From NCBI GenBank assembly GCA_947443645.1, contig CANEXF010000014.1, forward strand, positions 1-64,000: a stretch of DNA of 64,000 nt. Direction: 5' to 3'. The DNA is from Comamonadaceae bacterium (lineage in GTDB: Bacteria; Pseudomonadota; Gammaproteobacteria; Burkholderiales; Burkholderiaceae_C). This document shows, one piece after another, positions 55,447-62,738 of this stretch (its first letter is position 1; the number at the start of each line of letters is the position of its first letter). The translations under genes were made by a program, and so were the position numbers. The notes beneath the pieces are model-generated. The model saw only the letters and a program-made list of their open reading frames with translations. It was not told where the DNA came from and did no database searches.

Positions 55447-56286
55447 CTACCTTCCACTCCAATGAATGATGCGCCGCTCACCCATCAGGAACAGGATATT
55501 GAGCGCGTAGCCCAGGCCGCCTGCAGACAGGATGGCCGCGTACATGTCGCGCACATTCATGACCTGTTGCGAGTTGATGATGCGGTTACCCAGACCGCTG
55601 TCCGAGCCAATGAACATCTCTGCCACGATCACGATCACCAGCGCCATCGAGACGGCCGAGCGCAGTCCCACAAAGCTCGGTTGCAGGCTTTCCCAGACCA
55701 GCACGTCCCGGAAGATCTGCCAGCGCGACGCGCCCATGACCCTGGCAGCCATCACGCGCTGCTTGCGCGCATTGATCACGCCATAAGCGCTGTTGAAGAC
55801 CACTATCAGCAAGGCGCCAAAAGCGGCAATCGCCACCTTGTTGATGTCTGACACACCAAAGATCATCAGGAACAGCGGAATCAGCGCCGACGAGGGCGTG
55901 GAGCGAAAGAAATCAATCAGAAACTCCACGCTGCGATAGGCTTTTTCAGAGCTGCCCAGCAGCACGCCCAGCGGCACACCGACCACGGCGGCGATCAGGA
56001 AAGATTCCAGCGTGCGCCACAGCGTCACTGCAAAGTCCTTGAGCAGGGGACCGCCGGCCAGGCCGTTGATCAGGGTCAAAAGTGTGTCGGCCGGTGCTGG
56101 CAACAAGATCGCCTTGATGTAGCCGGTGCGTACCACCAGGTCCCAGACGATGAAGAGCAGGACCGGCCCAATAAAGGGCAGTGCCTTGCCCCAACTTGGC
56201 TTGTTGCGCGGTGCGGCCCGCTGCGCCGCGTCGCTTGCCGCCCACGGCCTGCCCGCCGCAGCGGGGCTGGTATTTGTGTCAGCCAT
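55447..56286 (-). CDS. ABC transporter permease (nitrate/sulfonate/taurine type)
   Basis: A 279-residue permease with about six membrane helices and the EAA-loop GASRWQIFRDVLVWESLQPSF (middle). It belongs to the SsuC/TauC type. The N-terminus is extended by ~35 hydrophilic residues (TNTSPAAAGRP). It starts 5 bp after the receptor gene stop and is thus probably coupled. Confidence 0.92.
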   Translation of the reverse strand: MADTNTSPAAAGRPWAASDAAQRAAPRNKPSWGKALPFIGPVLLFIVWDLVVRTGYIKAILLPAPADTLLTLINGLAGGPLLKDFAVTLWRTLESFLIAAVVGVPLGVLLGSSEKAYRSVEFLIDFFRSTPSSALIPLFLMIFGVSDINKVAIAAFGALLIVVFNSAYGVINARKQRVMAARVMGASRWQIFRDVLVWESLQPSFVGLRSAVSMALVIVIVAEMFIGSDSGLGNRIINSQQVMNVRDMYAAILSAGGLGYALNILFLMGERRIIHWSGR

Positions 56287-56291
56287 CGTGT

Positions 56292-57299
56292 TCAGCCCTT
56301 GTAGATCATGGAGTCAACCATGAGCCTCGAGGAAAAGATGCCTTTTTCCGCAAACAGGTCCAGGAACTTCTGGAAGTGCGCAATGTCTGCTGGCGTGAAT
56401 TCGTTGTACATGGTGTAGCCGACCATGGGCACTTCACCGGTCAGCGCGCCTTCGATGGCCGTGTAGCCCTTGAGGTACTGGCGCGCCTCGGCGGTCTTGT
56501 TGCGCACATAGCTCACGCCCTTGGCGTAGGCCGCGATAAAGCGCTTGGCCTCTTCAGGATGCTTTTTGATGAAGCTGCTGGTCAGTGACGCGGCGCCGCC
56601 AAACCAGGGGGCCATCGCGTCACCCAAAACGTACTTGGAAATCACGCCGGCTTCGAGCACCCGCGTCGTGCCATTGAGGCGGCCAATGGTTCCGGTGGGC
56701 TCCAACGTGTAGCAGCCATCGATCTGACCGGCAGCCAAGGCAGCAATGTGCTGGGAGATTGGAAGCTCAATCACGGTCGCGCCGGTTGCGCCACCACGCT
56801 CAAGAATGGTCTTGGCCAGCGTGACGTTTTGAATGCCAGGACCGGAGCCAACGCGCTTGCCTTTGAGGTCAGCCATAGTTTTGGCCGTGCTTGCGATCGG
56901 CACGATGACTTCGTCGAGCACATTTTTGACGTTGCTGGGATTGGCACAAAAGATCTTGAAGGTGCCAGGCGCGGCAATTTCACCAATCGCCAGATTGCCC
57001 GAGCCCGTGCCGTTGGCGCTGCCGTCGCAACGATCAGACAGCATGCCCTCCATGATCTGCGCGGCGGCGGCATAACGCTGCACCTCCACATTGACGCCCG
57101 CTTCCTTGAAGTAGCCCAGCTCGACGGCTGCGTAAAACGGCAGGCCAGCCGCGATGGGCCAGTAGCCGATGCGGATTTTCGGTCCGGCTTGCGCACGCAC
57201 AATGGCCGGTGCCGCGAGCACGCCCAGAGCGGCGGCGCCGGTCTTGAGCAGGGTTCTGCGCGACGGTGCGGCTGCGGATGTGAGGGTGTTGCTTGTCAT
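56292..57299 (-). CDS. ABC transporter substrate-binding protein (NMT1 family)
   Basis: A 335-residue periplasmic receptor of the NMT1/SsuA/TauA family. The start MTSNTLTS at 57299 has an AGGAG site 8 nt upstream. A Tat-like signal (SRRTLLKTGAAALGVLAAPAIVRA) precedes the mature protein with KIRIGYWPIAAGLPFYAAVELGYFKEAGVNV. Tat signals suggest folding before export. The ligand is unknown; context suggests a ureide, carboxybiuret relative or other amide nitrogen source. Confidence 0.9.
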   Translation of the reverse strand: MTSNTLTSAAAPSRRTLLKTGAAALGVLAAPAIVRAQAGPKIRIGYWPIAAGLPFYAAVELGYFKEAGVNVEVQRYAAAAQIMEGMLSDRCDGSANGTGSGNLAIGEIAAPGTFKIFCANPSNVKNVLDEVIVPIASTAKTMADLKGKRVGSGPGIQNVTLAKTILERGGATGATVIELPISQHIAALAAGQIDGCYTLEPTGTIGRLNGTTRVLEAGVISKYVLGDAMAPWFGGAASLTSSFIKKHPEEAKRFIAAYAKGVSYVRNKTAEARQYLKGYTAIEGALTGEVPMVGYTMYNEFTPADIAHFQKFLDLFAEKGIFSSRLMVDSMIYKG

Positions 57300-57351
57300 G
57301 AGAGGCTCCTGCTGTGTGAAAAAAGTTGATGAATACGTTGATGCAAAAAAA

Positions 57352-59115
57352 TCAGCTGCCGACCGCGGCCTTGTCGCCGGCCAGTGAATCGATGTAGGCG
57401 CGCCAGCCGCCGAACTGCGAGATGTCCTGGGCGCCCTGCAGCGCGTGCGCTTCACAGACAAAGCCCTGCACAGTGCTGGTGTCGTCCAGCTCCAGCGTGC
57501 CTATGCCCAGTGGCGCGGGAATCAAGGCCACAAACGAGCCGTAGTGGCGCAGTGGCATCTCCCAGATCTCCAGCTCGATCTGCGCGCCCTGGTCTGGTGC
57601 CACACGCAGCATTCCGGGCTTTGGGGGCGTCGTTCCCGGCAAGGCATAGAGGCGGTAATGCGCCGCCGTTTTAGCGCTGCGGACCAGCGTGGCGCCGCGC
57701 TCGGTCAGTTGTCCGTTCAGTGGCATGCCCGACAGGTGCGCGCCAACCACCGCCAACCTGATGCAGGCTTCGGGCTGGATGCCGGCAATTGCCTGCGCTG
57801 GGGGAAGCGGCCTGCCGGTTGCGCCCTGCGTCATGCCACTCAGGTGGTGGTAGCGCTGACCCAGCTCGGCCAGTTGCCAGTCGCTGCCGGCCTGGCCTAT
57901 CAGCGTGATGCCAAAAGGCAGGCCGTCTGCGCGTATCGCGCTCGGCACGGACAAGGCCGCGTAGTCCAGCAGGTTGACGAAGTTGGTGTATGCCCCGAGC
58001 TTGCGGTTCAGGACTACCGGGTCGTTCTGCATCTGCGCAATCGTGTAATGCGTAGGCGCAGTGGGTACCATTAAAAAATCAATTGAATCCCACATGGCAT
58101 CGGCCTGCTGACCCAGTTGTTTGACCCGGGTTTGCACAGCGTAAAGATCGGCAGCGCTGTAGTTGCGGCCCGCAGCGATGATGCTGCGCACCGGCTCGAT
58201 CACATCGCTTTCATGCGCGTCAAAAAAGCCGCGTATGGCGGTGTAGCGTTCTGCCACCAGGGCGCTTTCATACAGCAGTGCGGCGACTTCTGCCAGTGGT
58301 GCGAAGTCCACCGTGACAGCGCTGCCGCCCATGGCCTGCAAGCGGGACACAGCCTCTTGAAAAGCCACTTCGGCGGCCGCATCGCCCTCAAACTCCAGCG
58401 CTGACGGCACGCCAAAACGAAAGGCGGCAGGAAATGCCTGGGTCGCCATGGGCAGCGCGCGCGAATAAGCATCCAGCGGGTCGTGGCCCATGGCCGCTTC
58501 CAGCACCCGCACGGCCGTGCCAACACTGCGGGCAAAAATGGAGACGCAATCAACACTCTGCGCTGCCGGCACCACGCCGCGCGCGCTGAGCAGGCCACGC
58601 GAAGGCTTGAGGCCGACGATGTTGTTCAACCCTGCAGGCACGCGGCCAGAGCCGGCTGTGTCGGTGCCCAGCGCAAAGTCCACCTGCCCGGTGGCCACCA
58701 CATAGGCCGAGCCCGAGCTCGACCCACCCGACACATAGGCCGGGTTGATGGCATTGGGTACTGCGCCATACGGCGAGCGCGTGCCATTGAGGCCACAGGC
58801 AAACTGGTCGAGGTTGGTCTTGCCCACCAGAGATGCACCAGCGCCCAGTAGCTTTTGCACCACCGCGGCATGTGCCTGCGGCGCATGACTGAAGGCTGGG
58901 CAACCCGCCGTGGTCGGCAGACCGAGCGCGTCAATGTTGTCCTTGGCGGCAAAGACCAGACCCTTCAGAGGGCCCGATGCCGCCTCGGCCTGATCGCTGA
59001 CCAGCGGTACTGTGAAGCGGGAAATCCAGGCTTGTGGCGCCAAACCGGATGCGTCCGGGGTGGCTGGTTGGGACTGCGCGGAAGGACCGTCAGTGAGAAT
59101 TGTGCTCTGCACCAT
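57352..59115 (-). CDS. atzF: Allophanate hydrolase
   Basis: A 587-residue enzyme that hydrolyses allophanate, giving ammonia and carbon dioxide. The amidase domain has Lys58 (FAAKDN), cis-Ser132 and nucleophile Ser156 (TAGSGRVPA), with spacings 74 and 24 as in AtzF of Pseudomonas sp. ADP. A C-terminal AtzF-type domain (about 430-587) carries KTAAHYRLYALPGT and LGIGTLELDD. No urea carboxylase gene is adjacent, so a biuret- or cyanurate-type rather than urea amidolyase route is implied. It is the first gene of the operon. Confidence 0.93.
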   Translation of the reverse strand: MVQSTILTDGPSAQSQPATPDASGLAPQAWISRFTVPLVSDQAEAASGPLKGLVFAAKDNIDALGLPTTAGCPAFSHAPQAHAAVVQKLLGAGASLVGKTNLDQFACGLNGTRSPYGAVPNAINPAYVSGGSSSGSAYVVATGQVDFALGTDTAGSGRVPAGLNNIVGLKPSRGLLSARGVVPAAQSVDCVSIFARSVGTAVRVLEAAMGHDPLDAYSRALPMATQAFPAAFRFGVPSALEFEGDAAAEVAFQEAVSRLQAMGGSAVTVDFAPLAEVAALLYESALVAERYTAIRGFFDAHESDVIEPVRSIIAAGRNYSAADLYAVQTRVKQLGQQADAMWDSIDFLMVPTAPTHYTIAQMQNDPVVLNRKLGAYTNFVNLLDYAALSVPSAIRADGLPFGITLIGQAGSDWQLAELGQRYHHLSGMTQGATGRPLPPAQAIAGIQPEACIRLAVVGAHLSGMPLNGQLTERGATLVRSAKTAAHYRLYALPGTTPPKPGMLRVAPDQGAQIELEIWEMPLRHYGSFVALIPAPLGIGTLELDDTSTVQGFVCEAHALQGAQDISQFGGWRAYIDSLAGDKAAVGS

Positions 59116-59129
59116 TTTGAAGAATCCAA

Positions 59130-59143
59130 TCTTGTATCCAAGA
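59130..59143. promoter_or_regulatory. Candidate GntR/FCD operator upstream of atzF
   Basis: TCTTG-TATC-CAAGA, 5-bp perfect arms, 15 bp before the atzF start codon. It resembles the TTGTAT-ACAA-type sites bound by many FCD-class GntR regulators. The regulator gene is last in the same operon. Assignment is an inference. Confidence 0.4.
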
Positions 59144-59294
59144 CTAGACGCAAGACATGTGCCAGCCTGATTGACAAGCTGTGGCTTACTGTTTCAGGCA
59201 CGCCCGTGGAAAGCGCCCAGCTGCAGGACGGCCGCGCAGGAGCGCGTCAGCTCGGGACGGTGCAGACGCCTGCCGCGCATTTCGGGCCTGAATA

Positions 59295-59350
59295 TGCTCT
59301 GAAATAGATAGCTGCTAGCACCCTATATGCGGGCGCCATAGACTGCTTTG
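59295..59350 (+). repeat. Family A repeat, copy 10
   Basis: AAATAGATAGCTGCTAGCACC followed by TATATGCGGGCGCCATAGAC. It lies between the atzF promoter region and the M48 peptidase gene end. Confidence 0.5.
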
Positions 59351-59405
59351 AATGATTTTTTGGCGAATGCCAGAGTGGCCGGCTTACCCGCCGGGTCGGC
59401 TTCGC

Positions 59406-60245
59406 CTAGCCGCGAGCGCGCAAGTACAAGCCCTGCACCTTGGGGACGTTGGACTGCAGTTGCTGGATGCGGTCAGGACCGGACGGATGGGTGGACAGGA
59501 AACCGGGGCCATTGGCGCCGCCACCGGTTTCGGCCATTTTTTCCCAGAGACTGACTGCAGCTTGCGGGTTGTAGCCAGCGCGCGCGGCCATCTCCAGACC
59601 AACCAGATCGGCGTCGCTTTCATCCTCGCGGCTAAAGCGCAGAGTCAGCAGCTGGGTACCCAAATTTGCTGCGACATCGCCCAGGCGCCCCAGCCCCAGA
59701 AGCTGGGAACCAATGGACAGCAAGGTGCTGGTGCCCTGGCTCTTGGCGATGCGCGCACGTGCATGCTCACGCAGCGCATGCGCCATTTCGTGCCCCATGA
59801 CCATGGCGGCTTCGTCGTCGGTGAGTTTGAGCTGGTCCAGGATGCCGGTGTAGAAAGCGATTTTTCCGCCTGGCATGCAAAAGGCGTTGATCTGCTTGCT
59901 GCCCAGCAAGTTGACCTCCCACTGCCAGAGGCGCGCGCGTTCGTTCCACTGCGCGGTTTGCGGCACCAGCCGGCTCGCGATCGCGCGCAGACGGCGCAGC
60001 TGCGGATGATCCTGCGGCGCCAGAGCGCCCTGCGCACGGGCATCGGCCAGCAGCTTGGCGTATTGCTGCTTGGCGGCATTTTCCAGCTCTTCGGCCGACA
60101 CCAGCTGGCGCAAGCTCGACGACGGCCCGACGTCTACCTGCGCCAGCGCGGACGTGGCACCAGCGAGCGTCGCCGCACCGGCCATGGCCAAAAATGCCCG
60201 GCGGCCAGCCCAGGCGGAGTGTTTGGCCTCGCATAAAAAGCACAT
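59406..60245 (-). CDS. M48-family zinc metallopeptidase
   Basis: A 279-residue periplasmic or membrane-associated peptidase. The zinc motif HEMAH is at residues 152-156 with a downstream SREDESDADLVG carrying the third ligand. An RR-containing signal-like segment (WAGRRAFLAMAGAATLAGATSALA) is seen near the N-terminus. Relatives such as BepA and LoiP act in outer-membrane protein quality control. It is divergent from the AmpG-like gene with only 31 bp between starts. Confidence 0.87.
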   Translation of the reverse strand: MCFLCEAKHSAWAGRRAFLAMAGAATLAGATSALAQVDVGPSSSLRQLVSAEELENAAKQQYAKLLADARAQGALAPQDHPQLRRLRAIASRLVPQTAQWNERARLWQWEVNLLGSKQINAFCMPGGKIAFYTGILDQLKLTDDEAAMVMGHEMAHALREHARARIAKSQGTSTLLSIGSQLLGLGRLGDVAANLGTQLLTLRFSREDESDADLVGLEMAARAGYNPQAAVSLWEKMAETGGGANGPGFLSTHPSGPDRIQQLQSNVPKVQGLYLRARG

Positions 60246-60276
60246 GCGTGAATAATAGTCACAAAACAAAGCCCAA

Positions 60277-61656
60277 ATGTCAGATAAAAACACGTCTCCA
60301 GCCTGGTCAGCAGGCGCCAAATCACACGAACTTTCCACCCCTGAAGCGCTCGCAAAAAACAGCTGGCTCGATATCTGGAAGGTCTACACCGAGGCCGCGA
60401 CGCTGCGCATGCTGCTGCTGGGTTTCTCAGCCGGACTGCCGCTGTTGCTGGTGTTTGGCACGCTGAGCTTCTGGCTGCGCGAAGCGGGCATAGACCGCAC
60501 CACAATTGGCTACCTGAGCTGGGTCGGGCTGGCCTATGGCTTCAAATGGGTCTGGGCGCCGCTGGTCGACCGCCTGCCGATCCCGCTGCTGACACGCCTG
60601 CTGGGCCGGCGCCGCAGCTGGCTGCTGCTGTCGCAGGCCAGCATCATGGCCGGGCTGATCGGCATGGCGCTGACCGATCCGCGCGCAACGCTGCTGCCCG
60701 TGGTCTGGTGCGCGCTGGCCGTGGCCTTTGGCTCGGCCACGCAGGACATTGCGCTGGACGCTTTTCGCATTGAGTCGGCCGAAAGCCAGAAACAGGCCGC
60801 GCTGGCGGCCAGCTACCAGACCGGCTACCGCATGGCCATGATCTGGGCCGGCGCCGGCGCGCTCTGGATTGCCGCGCGTGCCGAACTGACAGGCGGCGCC
60901 GTCTACCAGCCAGCGGCATGGCAGGCGGCCTATCTGTCGATGGCCGCGTCCATGCTGCTGGGCGTGGCCACCGTGCTGCTGTCGGCCGAGCCCCTGCCGC
61001 GCATCTTGCCGCCTTCACGCAACGCAGCCGAATGGCTCAAGAGCGCGCTGATCGAGCCCTTTGCGGACTTTCTGCGCCGCTATGGCAAACGCGCGGCACT
61101 GATTCTGGCGCTGATAGCGGTCTACCGTATCAGCGATGTGGTGATGGGCATCATGGCCAACCCCTTTTACGTGGACATGGGTTACACCAAAGACGAGGTG
61201 GCTGCGGTGACCAAGATCTTCGGCGTCATCATGACGCTGGTCGGCGCCTTCGTTGGCGGCGGACTGGCCATGCGTTTCGGCGTGATGCGGGTGCTGATGC
61301 TGGGCGCAGTGTTGAGCGCGGCGAGCAACTTGCTGTTCGCCTGGCTGGGCTCGCGCGGCCATGACCTGAACGCGCTGATTTTCGTGATTTCGGCCGACAA
61401 CCTGTCCAGCGGCATCGCCTCGGCGGCGTTTATCGCTTACCTGTCCAGCCTGACCAACGTCAACTATTCGGCCACGCAGTACGCGCTGTTCAGCTCCATG
61501 ATGCTGCTCTTGCCCAAATTCCTCGCCGGCTATTCTGGCAAGTATGTGGACAGCTTTGGCTACAGCCACTTTTTCACCGCGACCGCCTTGCTGGGTCTGC
61601 CAGTGCTGCTGCTGGTGTGGCTGGCCTCACGTACAAAAGAGCCCGCCGCGCAATAG
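60277..61656 (+). CDS. AmpG-like MFS muropeptide permease
   Basis: A 459-residue major-facilitator transporter with 12 predicted helices, similar to AmpG, which imports anhydro-muropeptides for cell-wall recycling. The characteristic AmpG segments LREAGIDRTTIGYLSWVGLAYGFKWVWAPLVDR and AFGSATQDIALDAFRIE are present. In some bacteria it also feeds beta-lactamase induction; no ampR or ampC is nearby. The N-terminal ~20 residues are an added hydrophilic tail. Confidence 0.9.
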   Translation: MSDKNTSPAWSAGAKSHELSTPEALAKNSWLDIWKVYTEAATLRMLLLGFSAGLPLLLVFGTLSFWLREAGIDRTTIGYLSWVGLAYGFKWVWAPLVDRLPIPLLTRLLGRRRSWLLLSQASIMAGLIGMALTDPRATLLPVVWCALAVAFGSATQDIALDAFRIESAESQKQAALAASYQTGYRMAMIWAGAGALWIAARAELTGGAVYQPAAWQAAYLSMAASMLLGVATVLLSAEPLPRILPPSRNAAEWLKSALIEPFADFLRRYGKRAALILALIAVYRISDVVMGIMANPFYVDMGYTKDEVAAVTKIFGVIMTLVGAFVGGGLAMRFGVMRVLMLGAVLSAASNLLFAWLGSRGHDLNALIFVISADNLSSGIASAAFIAYLSSLTNVNYSATQYALFSSMMLLLPKFLAGYSGKYVDSFGYSHFFTATALLGLPVLLLVWLASRTKEPAAQ

Positions 61657-61705
61657 AACAGTGCGTGAGCAGCTATTTATTTCGTAGCTTATAGCCATCC
61701 TCACC
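61657..61705 (-). repeat. Family A repeat, copy 11
   Basis: Reverse orientation: GCTACGAAATAAATAGCTGCTCACGC. It lies just after the AmpG-like stop codon. Confidence 0.45.
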
Positions 61706-61860
61706 AACGCTGCGCTGGCGCTTGCCAGCAAGCGTATGCTGCTGACTGACCGCTTCGGTTTACGGCAACTTTACGGCGGCTTCAAGGGCAGTTGTTGCGC
61801 TGCCCGCAGTATCGGTGAACAGGCATTCACCCGGCAGCCGCCGGCAGCTAAGGACAGTCC

Positions 61861-62586
61861 ATGGCACAACAGCAACTTTTAATGATCGAAGACGACACCC
61901 GCCTGGCCGATATGGTGGGTGAGTATCTGAGGCAATCGGGTTACGGCTTCAGCCATGCAGCCGATGGCACCAGCGGGCTCGCCGCGCTGCAAAGCAGCCC
62001 GGCGGATCTGGTCATCCTGGACCTGATGCTGCCCGACATGGACGGCCTGGAAGTCTGCCGCCGCATAAAAAGCCATGACGGCATGAATGGCGCGCCCAGC
62101 AACACCGCCGTACTCATGCTGACCGCCAAGGGCGATCCGATGGACCGCATCATCGGGCTGGAAATTGGCGCCGACGACTACCTTCCCAAACCGTTTGAGC
62201 CGCGAGAATTGCTGGCCCGCATCCGCGCCGTGCTGCGCCGTGGTGCGGAGGTCAGCGCAGCATCGGGCAGTGGCCAGAAGATCATGCGTTTTGGTTCACT
62301 CGAAATCGACCGCGATGCGCGCACCGTGACGGTTGCCGGCAAGCTCTGCGAACTCACCTCTTACCAATTTGATCTGCTGGCGGCACTGGCCGAGCGCTCT
62401 GGCCGCGTGCTCTCCAGGGACCAGATCATGGAAGCCGTGCGCGGCCGGGAACTCGAAGCCTTTGACCGCTCCATAGATGTCCATATGGGTCGCATCCGCA
62501 GCGCGATCGAACTCGACGCCAAAGACCCCAAACGCATACTCACGGTGCGCGGCGTCGGCTATGTTTTTGCCAAGCAGCAGGATTGA
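61861..62586 (+). CDS. OmpR-family response regulator
   Basis: A 241-residue response regulator. The receiver domain has Asp11-Asp12, phospho-acceptor Asp54 (LDLMLPDMDG), Thr88 and Lys110. The winged-helix DNA-binding domain spans about residues 138-235 (LTSYQFDLLAALAERSGRVLSRDQIMEAVRG). It acts with the histidine kinase encoded next, and regulates transcription, with unknown targets. Confidence 0.94.
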   Translation: MAQQQLLMIEDDTRLADMVGEYLRQSGYGFSHAADGTSGLAALQSSPADLVILDLMLPDMDGLEVCRRIKSHDGMNGAPSNTAVLMLTAKGDPMDRIIGLEIGADDYLPKPFEPRELLARIRAVLRRGAEVSAASGSGQKIMRFGSLEIDRDARTVTVAGKLCELTSYQFDLLAALAERSGRVLSRDQIMEAVRGRELEAFDRSIDVHMGRIRSAIELDAKDPKRILTVRGVGYVFAKQQD

Positions 62587-62593
62587 AGTTTCT

Positions 62594-62738
62594 TATGGGA
62601 TTTCTAGAAATTCGATTATCGGGATGCAGTGCAAGGCGCCCGGAGCGCAGGACACCGGAGTGCACTTGCGTGCATGAGGATTCCGAGCACCGCGCAACGC
62701 GGCCATGCGCACGAAATTTGGATTTATAGGAGTCCCAT
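62594..62738 (+). repeat. Imperfect palindromic element between regulator and kinase genes
   Basis: The ends TATGGGA near 62594 and TCCCATA near 62733 and inner AAATTCG/CGAAATTT arms make a long imperfect inverted repeat. The middle holds CGGAGTGCAC/GTGCAT...TTCCG hairpin parts and the CGCCCGGAGCGCAGG stretch I recall from Comamonadaceae repeat elements. It contains the kinase ribosome binding site (AGGAG, 62728-62732). Confidence 0.4.
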
